Made by a program: the position numbers and the translations under genes. A stretch of 64,000 bases of DNA from NCBI GenBank assembly GCA_023653095.1, contig JAMNXP010000006.1, positions 51,893 through 115,892 of the forward strand, written 5' to 3'. How positions within the stretch are numbered: position 1 is the stretch's first letter; each line of letters begins with the position of its first letter. The stretch comes from Bacteroidia bacterium (GTDB lineage: Bacteria > Bacteroidota > Bacteroidia > NS11-12g > UBA955). Positions 46,228 through 56,333 of this stretch are shown piece by piece. Below the pieces are notes generated by a model, which had not been told where the DNA came from, did not search any database, and saw only the letters and a list, made by a program, of their open reading frames with translations.

Positions 46228-46270
46228 TGTTTTACAAAGGTAACAAAAATTGTAGGCCGAAAGTTTTGCT

Positions 46271-46612
46271 TCAATGCAACTTATCGTTGTTTTTATGTCG
46301 TTCAGCGTCTCTTTGGGTTTTCTTTTGGATGTTCAATTCAATGGCTTTGGTTAAGTCTACCCCTGTCTGATTGGCTAAACAGACCAGAACCCAGAGTACA
46401 TCTGCCATTTCATCGGCCAATTTTTCATCGGTTTCACCCGCTTTAAACGATTGGTCTCCGTATTTTCTTGACATTATTCGAGCCAACTCTCCCACTTCCT
46501 CCATTAAAACGGCGGTATTTGTGAGTTCTGAGAAATATCTAACCCCAACCGTTTTGATCCAATGATCAACCCTTTGCTGGAGTTCATTCAAGGTAATGTC
46601 TGTCTGGCTCAT
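46271..46612 (-). CDS. MazG-like nucleotide pyrophosphohydrolase
   Basis: 113 residues of a compact all-alpha MazG/dUTPase-like fold. The metal-binding motifs are EEVGELARIMSRKYGD and DEMADVLWVLVCLAN, the EExxE plus ExxD pattern of the family. Short members hydrolyse NTPs or modified nucleotides to NMP and pyrophosphate (house-cleaning). It lies 2 nt downstream of the tryptophan dioxygenase gene and is likely co-transcribed. Confidence 0.9.
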   Translation of the reverse strand: MSQTDITLNELQQRVDHWIKTVGVRYFSELTNTAVLMEEVGELARIMSRKYGDQSFKAGETDEKLADEMADVLWVLVCLANQTGVDLTKAIELNIQKKTQRDAERHKNNDKLH

Positions 46613-46614
46613 AG

Positions 46615-47577
46615 CTATTTCTTTAACAAGAGCATCTGCTCATCAACCCAACCCTTGCCCCAATTCTCTTTCTCTTCTGGTGTCCACAAAGTGGGGAAAG
46701 ATATAATTCTTTGAAAACGAGGAGGTAGAAACTTTTGCCAATTGGTACCACCTGTGGCAGATACATCTGTTCCTTTGCTAGAAAGGTATCTTACAGCACT
46801 TCGGTAATGTGATAATCTCCAATTTACGTTTAAATAAACATCTAAAGTTTTGAAATACCCTTTTAACTCCTCCGTCAACTTACCATCAGCATCTAGCTTC
46901 AACAATTGCTTGTTCAAATTGATGTTTTTCCATTTATCAGCCCACTCCATGAAGGATTTTTCGTAATGATCTTCAAACTGCTTCAATGTTAATGTGCGTT
47001 GACCTGTAGTAGTATCAATAGAACCCTGCTTCCAATAAATATTCTGATAGCATCCCTGTACATCTTCTAATTGACTGCTGTCTCTTTGGGACTCTGCAGT
47101 GAGATAATACATATCTGTACAAGCCATTTCAATCATTCTAAACTGTGCACTTTGAAATCCACTGGCTGGTAACAACGACATTCTAAACTCCAAAAACTGT
47201 TTCATTTCCATGCCGTCAATCATGATATCGAAACTATCAATCAAGTTTTTGAAATACCTTACTACACGAGTTAGCTTATCTTTCCAACGCTCATCAGATA
47301 GACCTCCTACCGACATTTGTTCAAGCTCATGAATGATGAGCTTAAAATACAATTCTGTGATTTGATGATAGCCAATGAAAATAACTTCGTCAGGAATATC
47401 GGTTTTGGGTTGTTGCAATGACAGTAAGGTATCAACGGCAACATATCGCCAATAAGGCTCGTAATTATTGTAGAGCAATCCCTCAAGATAATCATCGAGT
47501 TTTTGATTCTCTTGACCGAATTTCTCTTGAAGCTTCTGAAGCAGCTCTTGGGTTTTGGGTGATAAATCTTGAGTCAT
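46615..47577 (-). CDS. kynA: Tryptophan 2,3-dioxygenase
   Basis: 320 residues. GYHQITELYFKLIIHELEQM is the heme-pocket helix of TDO, followed by EFRMSLLPASGFQSAQFRMIE (substrate carboxylate contacts) and LSHYRSAVRYLSSKGTDVSATGGTNWQKFLPP, containing the proximal His and the GGT loop. It opens tryptophan to N-formylkynurenine. No kynurenine-pathway partners are adjacent; with hppD this is the second aromatic catabolic enzyme of the minus-strand run. Confidence 0.94.
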   Translation of the reverse strand: MTQDLSPKTQELLQKLQEKFGQENQKLDDYLEGLLYNNYEPYWRYVAVDTLLSLQQPKTDIPDEVIFIGYHQITELYFKLIIHELEQMSVGGLSDERWKDKLTRVVRYFKNLIDSFDIMIDGMEMKQFLEFRMSLLPASGFQSAQFRMIEMACTDMYYLTAESQRDSSQLEDVQGCYQNIYWKQGSIDTTTGQRTLTLKQFEDHYEKSFMEWADKWKNINLNKQLLKLDADGKLTEELKGYFKTLDVYLNVNWRLSHYRSAVRYLSSKGTDVSATGGTNWQKFLPPRFQRIISFPTLWTPEEKENWGKGWVDEQMLLLKK

Positions 47578-47614
47578 CGCTTGACGGTTAATTTAGATAG
47601 TTAATCGTTTTTTC

Positions 47615-48154
47615 TTAAAATGGGGACACAAAATCACTGAATTGCGGAAGAATTTCATCTTTGGCGGATAATATTGGATTTTCTATGTTCCAAGGGATGT
47701 TTAATTCTGGAGAATTCCATCTCACTCCGCCTTCGGTTTCAGGATGGTAATAATCAGTGCACTTGTAGGTGAAAATGGTGTTATCGTGTAGTGTGAGAAA
47801 TCCATGTGCAAACCCTGGGGGTATGAATAACATTTTAAAATTCTCCTCATTTAATTCTACAGCTGCATATTGGCCGTAGGTGAGAGAATCCTTTCGAATA
47901 TCAACGGCCACGTCTAAAACAGCACCCGAAATCACCCTCACGAACTTCCCTTGGGCATGAGGCGGCGCTTGAAAATGTAGGCCTCTTAAAATACCCTTAT
48001 TGGAAAGACTCTGATTGTCTTGTACAAAATTATTGGCTAATCCATGAGACGATAAAACATCCTCTCGGAAGCTCTCAAAAAAGTGCCCACGGTGGTCTTG
48101 AAATACTTTAGGGGTAATGAGAAGCAGACCGGGCAAAAGCTCTTCAACTTGCAT
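47615..48154 (-). CDS. rfbC: dTDP-4-dehydrorhamnose 3,5-epimerase
   Basis: 179 residues, normal length for a cupin epimerase. HRGHFFESFREDV, FVQDNQSLSNKGILRGLHFQAPPHAQGKFVRV with the catalytic His in GLHFQ, AVLDVAVDIRKDSLTYGQY, and FIPPGFAHGFLTL. It converts dTDP-4-keto-6-deoxyglucose toward dTDP-L-rhamnose for surface polysaccharide. The other rfb genes are not here. It is the first gene of the long minus-strand run. Confidence 0.96.
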   Translation of the reverse strand: MQVEELLPGLLLITPKVFQDHRGHFFESFREDVLSSHGLANNFVQDNQSLSNKGILRGLHFQAPPHAQGKFVRVISGAVLDVAVDIRKDSLTYGQYAAVELNEENFKMLFIPPGFAHGFLTLHDNTIFTYKCTDYYHPETEGGVRWNSPELNIPWNIENPILSAKDEILPQFSDFVSPF

Positions 48155-48220
48155 TTATAAAAAGAAAGCAGTAAAATTACGCTAAATTCGTAAATCAGTC
48201 CAATTAATTTAAGAACAAAC

Positions 48221-49123
48221 ATGAGCAATCAATCCAAAAACAAATCCATCCTTTACGTTATTATTTTAATCTTGTTGGTATTCAATTTAGGATTGTTTTA
48301 CCTCTGGCAAGCAGGCAAAGGCGAAAAGAATGCTGTTGTTAAGGTTAACGAAGAAATGAACGCCACTTTAGAAGAGCGTAACAAAGCTATTTCAGCTGCT
48401 GAAGCCCTTATAGAACAATACCGAAATGACTCTGCTACCTTGGCACAAAACGGCGAAAAAATGTCGACCGAATTAGCCGCAAGAAGCAGTGAAATTGCTC
48501 GATTGACCTATTTATTAAAAAAGAACGATAAGAACAGTCGTATGCTGGTAGAAGAGTTGACCAATAAAATCAAAGAACTCGGTTCAAAACTAGCTGCATT
48601 AGAAAACGAAAATGTTCAATTGAAAGACCGAAACGACAGTCTTCAAAACCAAAACATGTCGCTGTACGCCAAAAACACCAATTTAGAATTAGAAAGTAAG
48701 AAGCTTAGAAACCTCGCTGCTCGTTTAACTACCCAAGACATCAGAGTAGAAACATTGAAAAAGCAAAGTCTCACAGGCAAGGAAGTAAATACCATTAGAG
48801 CTCGCAGTGTAGATGCTTTGAGAATCAGCTTCAACATTTCTGAAAACAACGTAGCTGAAGCTGGCGATAGAGAAATTTTCGTAAAAATCACGGGTCCTGA
48901 GGGCATTACTCTTTCACAAAGTGGACAAGGTGGTATAGTTGAATTGGAAAACGGTAAATCAACCAAATATTCCTATAAGACTTCAGTAGTATTTGAGAAA
49001 GACTTAAAGCAAGTTCCTTCTAGTATTTGGAAACCTTCTCAAAAATTAAACCCCGGTAAATACAGCGTTGAAGTATATACCGAGGGTTATTTAATGGGTT
49101 CTCAAGTGGTTGATTTGAAATAA
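48221..49123 (+). CDS. Membrane-anchored coiled-coil protein of unknown function
   Basis: 300 residues. One N-terminal membrane helix (about residues 10-30, ILYVIILILLVFNLGLFYL), then a coiled coil from about 38 to 175 with heptad-rich stretches (EELTNKIKELGSKLAALENE, NLELESKKLRNLAARL). A C-terminal beta-rich domain follows (about 190-300, VDALRISFNISENNVAEAG, REIFVKITGPEG, GKYSVEVYTEGYLMGS). Orientation is probably N-in, with the coil in the periplasm. No catalytic motif. It is divergent from rfbC and convergent with the TPR gene, 8 nt away. Confidence 0.8.
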   Translation: MSNQSKNKSILYVIILILLVFNLGLFYLWQAGKGEKNAVVKVNEEMNATLEERNKAISAAEALIEQYRNDSATLAQNGEKMSTELAARSSEIARLTYLLKKNDKNSRMLVEELTNKIKELGSKLAALENENVQLKDRNDSLQNQNMSLYAKNTNLELESKKLRNLAARLTTQDIRVETLKKQSLTGKEVNTIRARSVDALRISFNISENNVAEAGDREIFVKITGPEGITLSQSGQGGIVELENGKSTKYSYKTSVVFEKDLKQVPSSIWKPSQKLNPGKYSVEVYTEGYLMGSQVVDLK

Positions 49124-49131
49124 TCAACCAA

Positions 49132-52119
49132 CTATTTTCCTTCAATTCTCTTTACACGGTCTTTCGCTGTATCAGTGATTGACTTGTCGGTAAAGTTTTC
49201 CAAAATGGTATTGTAAGTCACGCGTGCGTTGAAAAAATCACCTTCTTTAGCAAATGCGTCGCCAAGCAAAACTAGCGACTTTCCAACCCATTCATCATAT
49301 CCGTTGAATTGATCAAGCAACTCGTAACAAGACTCTTTTGCTGCATTCAAACTATCCAAACCAAAGTGCAGTTCCGCCTCAAGGTATTTGGCTTCGGCTG
49401 CAAATCGATTGTCATTGCCGTTGTAAAGGCTTTTCAATTGAGAGAATAACTGATTATTTTCTTCTGCTGTTGAAGTAGAGCTGCGTTGTTTTAGTTGATT
49501 CTTAACCAAGATAAGTTGCGATTCAAACTTCATATCCTTGTCAGCCGAATTGGAACTCATTACTTTGCTTGCAATTTTCTGCATGCCTTCTGCATTGCCA
49601 GATTTACCGTAACAATACATCATTGATTTCCAGGCCTTCTCTTGAATGTCACGAGAATTGGTTATTTGTTCAATGATTTCCAAATAGGTTATGATATCCG
49701 AGCATTCAGCATTGGGTCCATAAATTTTTAAAACCGCAAGAGTTGCGTCTTCTTTGTACTCCCCGGAATTGGCTACAGCCACTTTCTTGTACATCTCTAC
49801 CGCCTTTTGAGGCTGCTTGACCTGCTCGTAACTCATCCCCAAATAATACTGGGCCGAAATCACAAAATTACCTTCAGGTTTCTCTGATAAATACGACTCA
49901 AAGCTTCCTACAGCTTTCTTATACTCTTCTCTGTCATAAGCGGTTATAGCAGTTTCATAAAGTATGCTGTCTTCGGCCATAGTGCTCATGCCTCCTCGCG
50001 ATGAAGCCCAACGCACAAAATCTTTGGCTCTCCCCTCTTCAGTCAAAATGGTTTTAACCATTTCAGCCGCCGATTGAGCATCTGCAGTTCCTTTGAACTC
50101 GTCATACAATTTCGAATAAGAATTTACCGATGCATCTATGTCTTTTTTCTGATAATAAATTCGACCTAACGCGCTGTATGCCTTACGAGTAATTTGAGTG
50201 CCAGGAAACTTATCTAAAATCTGACTGTAATATTCTTTAGCTTGATCGTAATTTCTGAGTTCCATGTACTCCGCTGCCACTTCATCATATCCATCCATCA
50301 CGTATCTGCTGTTTGGATAATCTCTGACCAAACGCTTCAGAGTACTGATTTTCTCTTCAGAATTGCCCAACAATCCGTAGATAAGTCCGCTATGGAACAG
50401 AGCATAATCTGCATCGCGGCCTCTTTTTCCAGAAACATAGGCATAAGCTTTAACTGATTTATCTAATTCACGAGTCATTAGGAAACAATCGCCCATGCGA
50501 AGGTGAGCATCATGAACCACTGCTTCATCATAGCCTTGATTTCCCAATTTTTGAGTAAACTGCGAGAAATAAATCGCTGCTTCTGCGTAATTTTTCTTTT
50601 CAAAGAAATGATATCCTTGAGCGTAATATGCATAGGCGAACTCTGACACTTCATCAGACTTTGGCATGTTGATGAAATCTTTGTAGGCTTGCAAAGCATC
50701 GGTTGACTTTCCTGACTGATTGAGTGATTCTGCATACCAATAACCGGCTTGAGCGGCAAATTTTCGGTTTGCTTTTTTAGCCATGCATCGTTTGAAAAGA
50801 TCATTTGCATCGTCCCAACGTCGAGACTTGAACAATTCCATGCCCCTTGCTAAGGTTACTTTTTGATAAATTTCTTCAGTTTGAGCGTCTAAATCGTCCA
50901 TACCTTCTAAAATCTCCACCGCTTCGCGGTATTTATCAGTATTCAGCAACAACCTCGCTTTCAACTTGTTCGCCTCTTTTGCTTCGGGTGACTTTGGAAA
51001 CAACCTGGTGTATTTATCTAATAATTTAGTAGAGTTGGCCTCTCCCAATTGAACTGCGATCTTCGCTTGTGTGTAAAGGGCTAAACGGGCAATTTCTTCA
51101 TTAAAACCCGTTCTCCAAACTTCAGAATAGGCAAATTGGGCTTCGCGGTAATTTTTCATTTCCAACAAAACATTACCCAATTCAAAACTGGCAATTTGAG
51201 CCAAACTATCGTTGTTTTGAGCTACTTCTCTGAACCATGGAATGCTCTCGTTGTAGCGTTTGCATTTGGCATAAGAATAAGCAATCTCAAACTGTTCTTG
51301 TGGTTTTGTGCTTTTGGGGGACGGATTCACAGCCTCAAAAAACTCCGCTGCCTTCGCATACGACTTCATTCTATAATAGCACTGTGCTCTCAACCAGTTT
51401 GCTTCATTTTTCTTAACTTTTCTAGTATTTAATTTATCTAATTCCGAAATAGCTTCTTCGTATCTTGACAATTGATAAAGCACTTGAGCCATGTAAAAAT
51501 GAACCATTTCAAAGTTCTTATCGGTGATGGTTCTGAAGGCTGAATAAGCGCTTTCAAAATCCTTTTCCATCAAACACGCATAACCGTAATAGTATTGAGC
51601 GATGGATTGAAATTCACCCCCGCTTTTAACCACTTTCTCTAAGTTTTCTTTACCTTCTTTGTATTTGCCGCGATTCACATAGCAAAATCCTACGCGAAAC
51701 AAAAAGCGACTGCGCAATTTTTTATCTACCGATTTCTCATCCACTTCGCGGTAATAAGAAAGCGCAGGACCGTACTTTCCTTGATTGTAAAAATAATCAC
51801 CCAAAGCCAAATTGGCTAGTTGTGCACGACCTGCATTGGGATTATTCTCAAGGTACGAGGTTAAAAATGGCTCCGCGTTCTCATGACCGGCATACAACTT
51901 AGACATAGCATGATAAAACAACAGATCTCCATCTTGTTGATCTATGGGTTGATTTTTCAACGCCTCTTCAAACTGGGCAATGGCGGCGTTAAATCTACCT
52001 TCTTCATACAATTCAACACCTCTTTGGGTGTAAATTGACGGAAACGTATTCACCGGATGTTGTTGTCCCCACAATGCTGAAAAACTAAACAGCAAGAATG
52101 CATAAACGCAATACCTCAT
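49132..52119 (-). CDS. Large secreted tetratricopeptide-repeat protein
   Basis: 995 residues. A signal peptide (MRYCVYAFLLFSFSALWG) is followed by about 20-25 TPR-like units over the whole length, for example GVELYEEGRFNAAIAQFEEAL, ALSYYREVDE, NYAEAAIYFSQFTQK, AVGSFESYLSEKPEG and AVEMYKKVAV. Such all-TPR periplasmic proteins act as scaffolds in envelope or gliding/secretion machinery in Bacteroidota. The partner is not indicated by the neighbours. 81 nt of non-coding sequence separate its start from the upstream glycosyltransferase stop. Confidence 0.88.
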   Translation of the reverse strand: MRYCVYAFLLFSFSALWGQQHPVNTFPSIYTQRGVELYEEGRFNAAIAQFEEALKNQPIDQQDGDLLFYHAMSKLYAGHENAEPFLTSYLENNPNAGRAQLANLALGDYFYNQGKYGPALSYYREVDEKSVDKKLRSRFLFRVGFCYVNRGKYKEGKENLEKVVKSGGEFQSIAQYYYGYACLMEKDFESAYSAFRTITDKNFEMVHFYMAQVLYQLSRYEEAISELDKLNTRKVKKNEANWLRAQCYYRMKSYAKAAEFFEAVNPSPKSTKPQEQFEIAYSYAKCKRYNESIPWFREVAQNNDSLAQIASFELGNVLLEMKNYREAQFAYSEVWRTGFNEEIARLALYTQAKIAVQLGEANSTKLLDKYTRLFPKSPEAKEANKLKARLLLNTDKYREAVEILEGMDDLDAQTEEIYQKVTLARGMELFKSRRWDDANDLFKRCMAKKANRKFAAQAGYWYAESLNQSGKSTDALQAYKDFINMPKSDEVSEFAYAYYAQGYHFFEKKNYAEAAIYFSQFTQKLGNQGYDEAVVHDAHLRMGDCFLMTRELDKSVKAYAYVSGKRGRDADYALFHSGLIYGLLGNSEEKISTLKRLVRDYPNSRYVMDGYDEVAAEYMELRNYDQAKEYYSQILDKFPGTQITRKAYSALGRIYYQKKDIDASVNSYSKLYDEFKGTADAQSAAEMVKTILTEEGRAKDFVRWASSRGGMSTMAEDSILYETAITAYDREEYKKAVGSFESYLSEKPEGNFVISAQYYLGMSYEQVKQPQKAVEMYKKVAVANSGEYKEDATLAVLKIYGPNAECSDIITYLEIIEQITNSRDIQEKAWKSMMYCYGKSGNAEGMQKIASKVMSSNSADKDMKFESQLILVKNQLKQRSSTSTAEENNQLFSQLKSLYNGNDNRFAAEAKYLEAELHFGLDSLNAAKESCYELLDQFNGYDEWVGKSLVLLGDAFAKEGDFFNARVTYNTILENFTDKSITDTAKDRVKRIEGK

Positions 52120-52200
52120 GATTCAAATTTAACGGCATAAAACCAAGCATATGTCCGCACTTACACACAGAAAATGGCAGTGCATAGATTAATAAACAGT

Positions 52201-53322
52201 CTATAATCCCAACATATCCAACAACTTTCGAGCATTGAGCTGATTGTTGAATGTGGAGCCCAAAACTTGTTTTCTTTGACCCAACATATCTTGGGTAAAT
52301 TCGAGATTCATAACACGCTGAATTTGCTGAACCAATTCTGCAGGCGTCTGTCCTAAATGCACTAAAGTATCCAACCCCGTTTCATCTACCATTTCTCTAT
52401 TTGCCACTACAAATCGACCGCGATACAAGGAATTCAACAATTTCAATTTGATGCCTGTAGATTGGAATGTCACCATGACATTGATGTGTGCATCTTGAAT
52501 CAATTTCAAAATTTCTTCGGCAGATACATTGGCTACCAATTTGATGTTTGGATAACGTTTTATGGCTTCCTGAAGTGTTTGTGAAGGCATTGAACCTGCA
52601 ACATAACAAGGAATATTTAAGCGCGAAAAGACTTCTGTCACCAAAAATATAGCTGCTCTATTATTTTCAGGTACCGACAAATTCCCGTGATACAACACAT
52701 AATCACCTTTGCCCGTTTTGCAAATCATTTCCTCGTTGGAATGAAATGCAGGAATGTACTGGGCATTGCCGTATTCTCCTTGTAAATAGCGAGTTTCCAT
52801 AGGACTGATTCCTGCAACACCATTTACCTGCATCAGCATTTTTTCATAATCGCGTAAACGCTTGGCTTCGTGTTTAAAGAACAAGGTTTTCACTATATTT
52901 TCTTCGGCTAACGCCAAAGCTTCGTAATAATTATGCTCTACATTGTGAGCTCTAACCACCCTCACTCTATTGATCAATTGCGGTGAATTGCAATAATAAG
53001 TGGTATGTAATCCCTCAAATAAAATGGGGGAATTATCTGACATCAGACGTTTCAGCAACAACGCAGATTTTCGTGTTCTTACAATAAAGGGCCATGACCC
53101 TGCAAAAGGATTTCTTCTTTTCCGAGGATAATAATACACTTTATCTGCTACTTGCTCTAACTCGGGAGCGGGAGATTTGCCACCATACAAAAACACATGG
53201 AGGGCGATTTTAACACCCAACTCCTTCATAGACAATACCTTATAATACATATCCGTTGAACCCCCGTAATTGGGCGGATAGGGTAAGTCAAAGGCTACAA
53301 TATGAAGGTGCTTATCTGTCAA
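52201..53322 (-). CDS. Glycosyltransferase, GT-B fold
   Basis: 373 residues. HLHIVAFDLPYPPNYGGSTD at the N-terminus, RVVRAHNVEHNYYEAL in the first domain, YVLYHGNLSVPENNRAAIF at the domain hinge, and a C-terminal domain with AHINVMVTFQSTGIKLKLLNSLYRGRFVVA (donor-site pattern). It resembles the enzyme at 6780. It starts with TTG and lies 6 nt after the next glycosyltransferase, so the two probably act in the same surface polysaccharide pathway. Confidence 0.8.
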   Translation of the reverse strand: MTDKHLHIVAFDLPYPPNYGGSTDMYYKVLSMKELGVKIALHVFLYGGKSPAPELEQVADKVYYYPRKRRNPFAGSWPFIVRTRKSALLLKRLMSDNSPILFEGLHTTYYCNSPQLINRVRVVRAHNVEHNYYEALALAEENIVKTLFFKHEAKRLRDYEKMLMQVNGVAGISPMETRYLQGEYGNAQYIPAFHSNEEMICKTGKGDYVLYHGNLSVPENNRAAIFLVTEVFSRLNIPCYVAGSMPSQTLQEAIKRYPNIKLVANVSAEEILKLIQDAHINVMVTFQSTGIKLKLLNSLYRGRFVVANREMVDETGLDTLVHLGQTPAELVQQIQRVMNLEFTQDMLGQRKQVLGSTFNNQLNARKLLDMLGL

Positions 53323-53328
53323 TTCTAT

Positions 53329-54441
53329 TTACTCCTGCATAAATTCTTGGTAAAGATCTATTAAAATTTGTTTTTCATGCTCCCAATTCCAAACATTTCT
53401 TGCCAATGAGCATTGATTTTTGATTTTTTGATATTCCACATCATCTTCCATCAATAGCTTTAAGGCCGCAGCGATTTCTTGATCATTGTTGGGAACCAAA
53501 ATCCCCACCAAAAATTCGTTGCAATGTTCTACGTATTCTGGAAAATCATTGATGATTGATGGCAATTCCGCCTCTACATAATCAAAGAACTTATTGTTCA
53601 ACGAATAGTAATAGCTCAGCCCTAAATTCTCACTCACATTATAACCAATTCTTGCCTTTCGCGATATTTCGGGCAAAAACCAGGGTGAAACTTGTCCTAC
53701 AAAAGTCACTTGGTCCCGCATACCGTTGGCCTCTACCAAACTTTCCAGCTGCGATCTAATATCACCATCACCTACCAGAACCAATGGATAATTCAACGAA
53801 TACTCATGCAATATTCGAATCAATCGTTCCAATCCTCGTCCCTTATTCAATGCACCTTGATACAAAATAAAGGGCTCTGAAGGCCAAGATAAGGGTGGGG
53901 GAAAATTCTCAGCAACTTCATTGAGGATGGGCGCATTTCTCAACACCAATACATCGGTTCTATGATGTCTTTCTTCGAAAAACTTCTTTAAAGCAAATCC
54001 CACTGTATAGATCTTCCGCGCCCTCTTAAAAACGCTCGACTCTACTTTCAGCCATACTTTCTGAACCTTTTTTCTATCTATCACCTCCGGAACTTCGGTG
54101 AACATTTCGTGAGCATCAAAAAAGAACGGCTTATTTTGAACGAAATTTAACGCCAAGGCGGTCAAGGCGGTATCTAAATCAATGGAAGTCAGCAAATAAT
54201 CTTGTTTGCCGAACAAATTAAAAAACAACCTAAGATTGTACTCCAAGTAAAATAACTTTCCCTTTTCAAACCAGCAATTCAATCGGGTTTGTTCAAAATT
54301 CTGAGTCACTAGCGGCTGTGAGTCGCGTTTTTTTCTGCCCACCAATTCAACCTGATGGCCCGCTTCAGATAGGGCACTGCAAATGCGAATCATTCGCTGA
54401 TCAGTGGTTAAATCGTTAATGACTGAAAAAATGAGTTTCAA
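53329..54441 (-). CDS. Glycosyltransferase family 4-type
   Basis: 370 residues. KLIFSVINDLTTDQRMIRIC at the N-terminus, FFDAHEMFTEVPEVIDRKKVQ, YQGALNKGRGLERLIRIL at the hinge, VLVGDGDIRSQLESLV and VTFVGQVSPWFLPEISRKA in the nucleotide-binding domain, then DFPEYVEHCNEFLVGILVPNND. A GT-B enzyme, probably using a nucleotide sugar in polysaccharide assembly. The start is TTG, 2 nt after the recQ stop; the DQRMIRIC motif region places the start with confidence. Confidence 0.85.
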   Translation of the reverse strand: MKLIFSVINDLTTDQRMIRICSALSEAGHQVELVGRKKRDSQPLVTQNFEQTRLNCWFEKGKLFYLEYNLRLFFNLFGKQDYLLTSIDLDTALTALALNFVQNKPFFFDAHEMFTEVPEVIDRKKVQKVWLKVESSVFKRARKIYTVGFALKKFFEERHHRTDVLVLRNAPILNEVAENFPPPLSWPSEPFILYQGALNKGRGLERLIRILHEYSLNYPLVLVGDGDIRSQLESLVEANGMRDQVTFVGQVSPWFLPEISRKARIGYNVSENLGLSYYYSLNNKFFDYVEAELPSIINDFPEYVEHCNEFLVGILVPNNDQEIAAALKLLMEDDVEYQKIKNQCSLARNVWNWEHEKQILIDLYQEFMQE

Positions 54442-54443
54442 GC

Positions 54444-56333
54444 CTACAAACTTAATTGATTATCGGCCGATTTCTGAATTTTACCTTCATCCAACAGTTT
54501 ATTCAATTGTTCTAAAAAATCACTCTTAAACTCCAAGGGGAAATTCTGAGTAAACTCAAAAAAATCTGCGGACTGCGACAATCGTTCAAGAATTTCTTTT
54601 TGAATTCTGCTGGGTTGAGGTTTGGCGAATTTCTTTTTGCAATTATCGCAAGTGAAGCAATTTCCAGAAGGTTTACCAGTGAAATACTGCACCCAAAAAT
54701 TGGATCTACACCCTTTATTTTGAGAATAATCTTGCATTTTTGCCAATGCCTCCAGCCTTCTTTTCTTCAATGCCTCAACCACTTTCATGTCAAAACTTGG
54801 ATACATGGATCGGGGTTCCAACAAGGTCAACATGGGCAGATTGCTTCTGGGAATGTAATCTATGACTGCCGCTTTTTGGAGTACGCCCAATTGCTTGGTT
54901 AATTCTTCATCTGTTAATCCTGCTTTTCGGGCCAATTGTGGCTCAATCACGGTGGTAAAGTGTTCAAAAATTCCGCCAAATCCACGCATCAAAACGTCCA
55001 ACAGAGCGTCGAACTTTTCATATCGAATTTTAAAATCATACACCTCCGAATAATCCATTTGCATTTTGATTTTCGACGGACTAATAAAGCCTTCACTCAG
55101 GTGCCAAAGCTTCAATTTCTCGATGATTTTTATAGAAAAGAACATTTGCGACACCGAAATTTTATACTTTTCAGCAATCAAGGTCCAATCAATGGCATTG
55201 ACGCTGTCTTGTCCGTTTCCTGGGGCAATTCCCAACGAATTCATCACTGCGTGGTAGCATTGTTTCAGGGTTTCTATCGGAGGATGTTGTTGCTCAATGA
55301 ATTCTTTTGATTTCAACCAATCTGACGAGTTATAAAACAAAATGCAAAAGCTCTTGTTGCCATCGCGTCCAGCTCTGCCTGCTTCTTGGTAATAATCTTC
55401 GGGCGTTGTGCTAGGCGATAAATGAAAAACATAGCGAACATCTGGTTTGTCAACGCCCATTCCAAAGGCATTGGTACAGACCATGACTCTGACTTTATTT
55501 TGCATCCATTCCGTTTGCTTTCTGGTGCGCTCCTCGCTGCCAAGTCCGCCGTGATAAAAATGCGATGAAATTCCTTCCTCGGCAAGCCATTGGGCACAAT
55601 CTTGAACTTCTTTTCGGGTACTACCAAAAACTATGGAACAACCCGTAGTATGCTTCAAGGCATGCAACAATAAATCGCGTTTATTCTCCGCGTAAAGTGC
55701 TTGAAAAACCAGGTTATTTCGACCAAATTCACCTTGAAATTTTTGATGGTTATTTAGTTGCAGCCCAGAAATAATGTCCTCCTGAATCCAATCGGGCGCC
55801 GAAGCCGTAAAGGCTGCAACGGGTGTTTTCAACGGTAAAAATTCTCTAACCTTATATATTTCCTTGAACGATGGCCTGAAATCACTTCCCCAAGAACTGA
55901 TACAATGGGCCTCGTCAACCACCAATAACTTTATTTTGAGGTTGGGCAGATATTCCGTAAAATTTTGAGAAAGCAACCTTTCGGGCGATACATATAAGAA
56001 AGAATAATGTCCTTTAAGGGCATTTTCCATGATGCCTTTAATCTCTTTCCAAGTAAGGGCACTGTGAATGAAATTCGCCGAAATATTCCTTTGTTTAAGT
56101 CCATCCACTTGATCTTTCATCAAAGCAATCAAGGGTGACACAACCAGTGTAAGTCCTCCTAAAAGAAGTCCAGGCACTTGAAAACAGATGCTTTTTCCAC
56201 CACCGGTAGGCAACAGTGCAAGGGTATCATTCCCATCAACAATCGATTGAATGATATTGCGTTGACCGTCTCTAAAACGATCAAAACCCCAGTGTTTCTG
56301 TAAAATTTCTTCGGGCGTTATTTGGACACTCAT
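54444..56333 (-). CDS. recQ: ATP-dependent DNA helicase RecQ
   Basis: 629 residues. Helicase core: FRDGQRNIIQSIVDG (motif 0), LLPTGGGKSICFQVPG (motif I), VVDEAHCISSWGSDFRP (motif II and aromatic loop), AFTASAPDWI, FGMGVDKPDVRYVFH, YYQEAGRAGRDG. The RQC zinc site is CRSNFWVQYFTG with CFTCDNCKKK. An HRDC domain is not evident, as in many Bacteroidota RecQs. A 3'-5' helicase for recombination and fork repair. It overlaps the HTH regulator by 4 nt (ATGA). Confidence 0.96.
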   Translation of the reverse strand: MSVQITPEEILQKHWGFDRFRDGQRNIIQSIVDGNDTLALLPTGGGKSICFQVPGLLLGGLTLVVSPLIALMKDQVDGLKQRNISANFIHSALTWKEIKGIMENALKGHYSFLYVSPERLLSQNFTEYLPNLKIKLLVVDEAHCISSWGSDFRPSFKEIYKVREFLPLKTPVAAFTASAPDWIQEDIISGLQLNNHQKFQGEFGRNNLVFQALYAENKRDLLLHALKHTTGCSIVFGSTRKEVQDCAQWLAEEGISSHFYHGGLGSEERTRKQTEWMQNKVRVMVCTNAFGMGVDKPDVRYVFHLSPSTTPEDYYQEAGRAGRDGNKSFCILFYNSSDWLKSKEFIEQQHPPIETLKQCYHAVMNSLGIAPGNGQDSVNAIDWTLIAEKYKISVSQMFFSIKIIEKLKLWHLSEGFISPSKIKMQMDYSEVYDFKIRYEKFDALLDVLMRGFGGIFEHFTTVIEPQLARKAGLTDEELTKQLGVLQKAAVIDYIPRSNLPMLTLLEPRSMYPSFDMKVVEALKKRRLEALAKMQDYSQNKGCRSNFWVQYFTGKPSGNCFTCDNCKKKFAKPQPSRIQKEILERLSQSADFFEFTQNFPLEFKSDFLEQLNKLLDEGKIQKSADNQLSL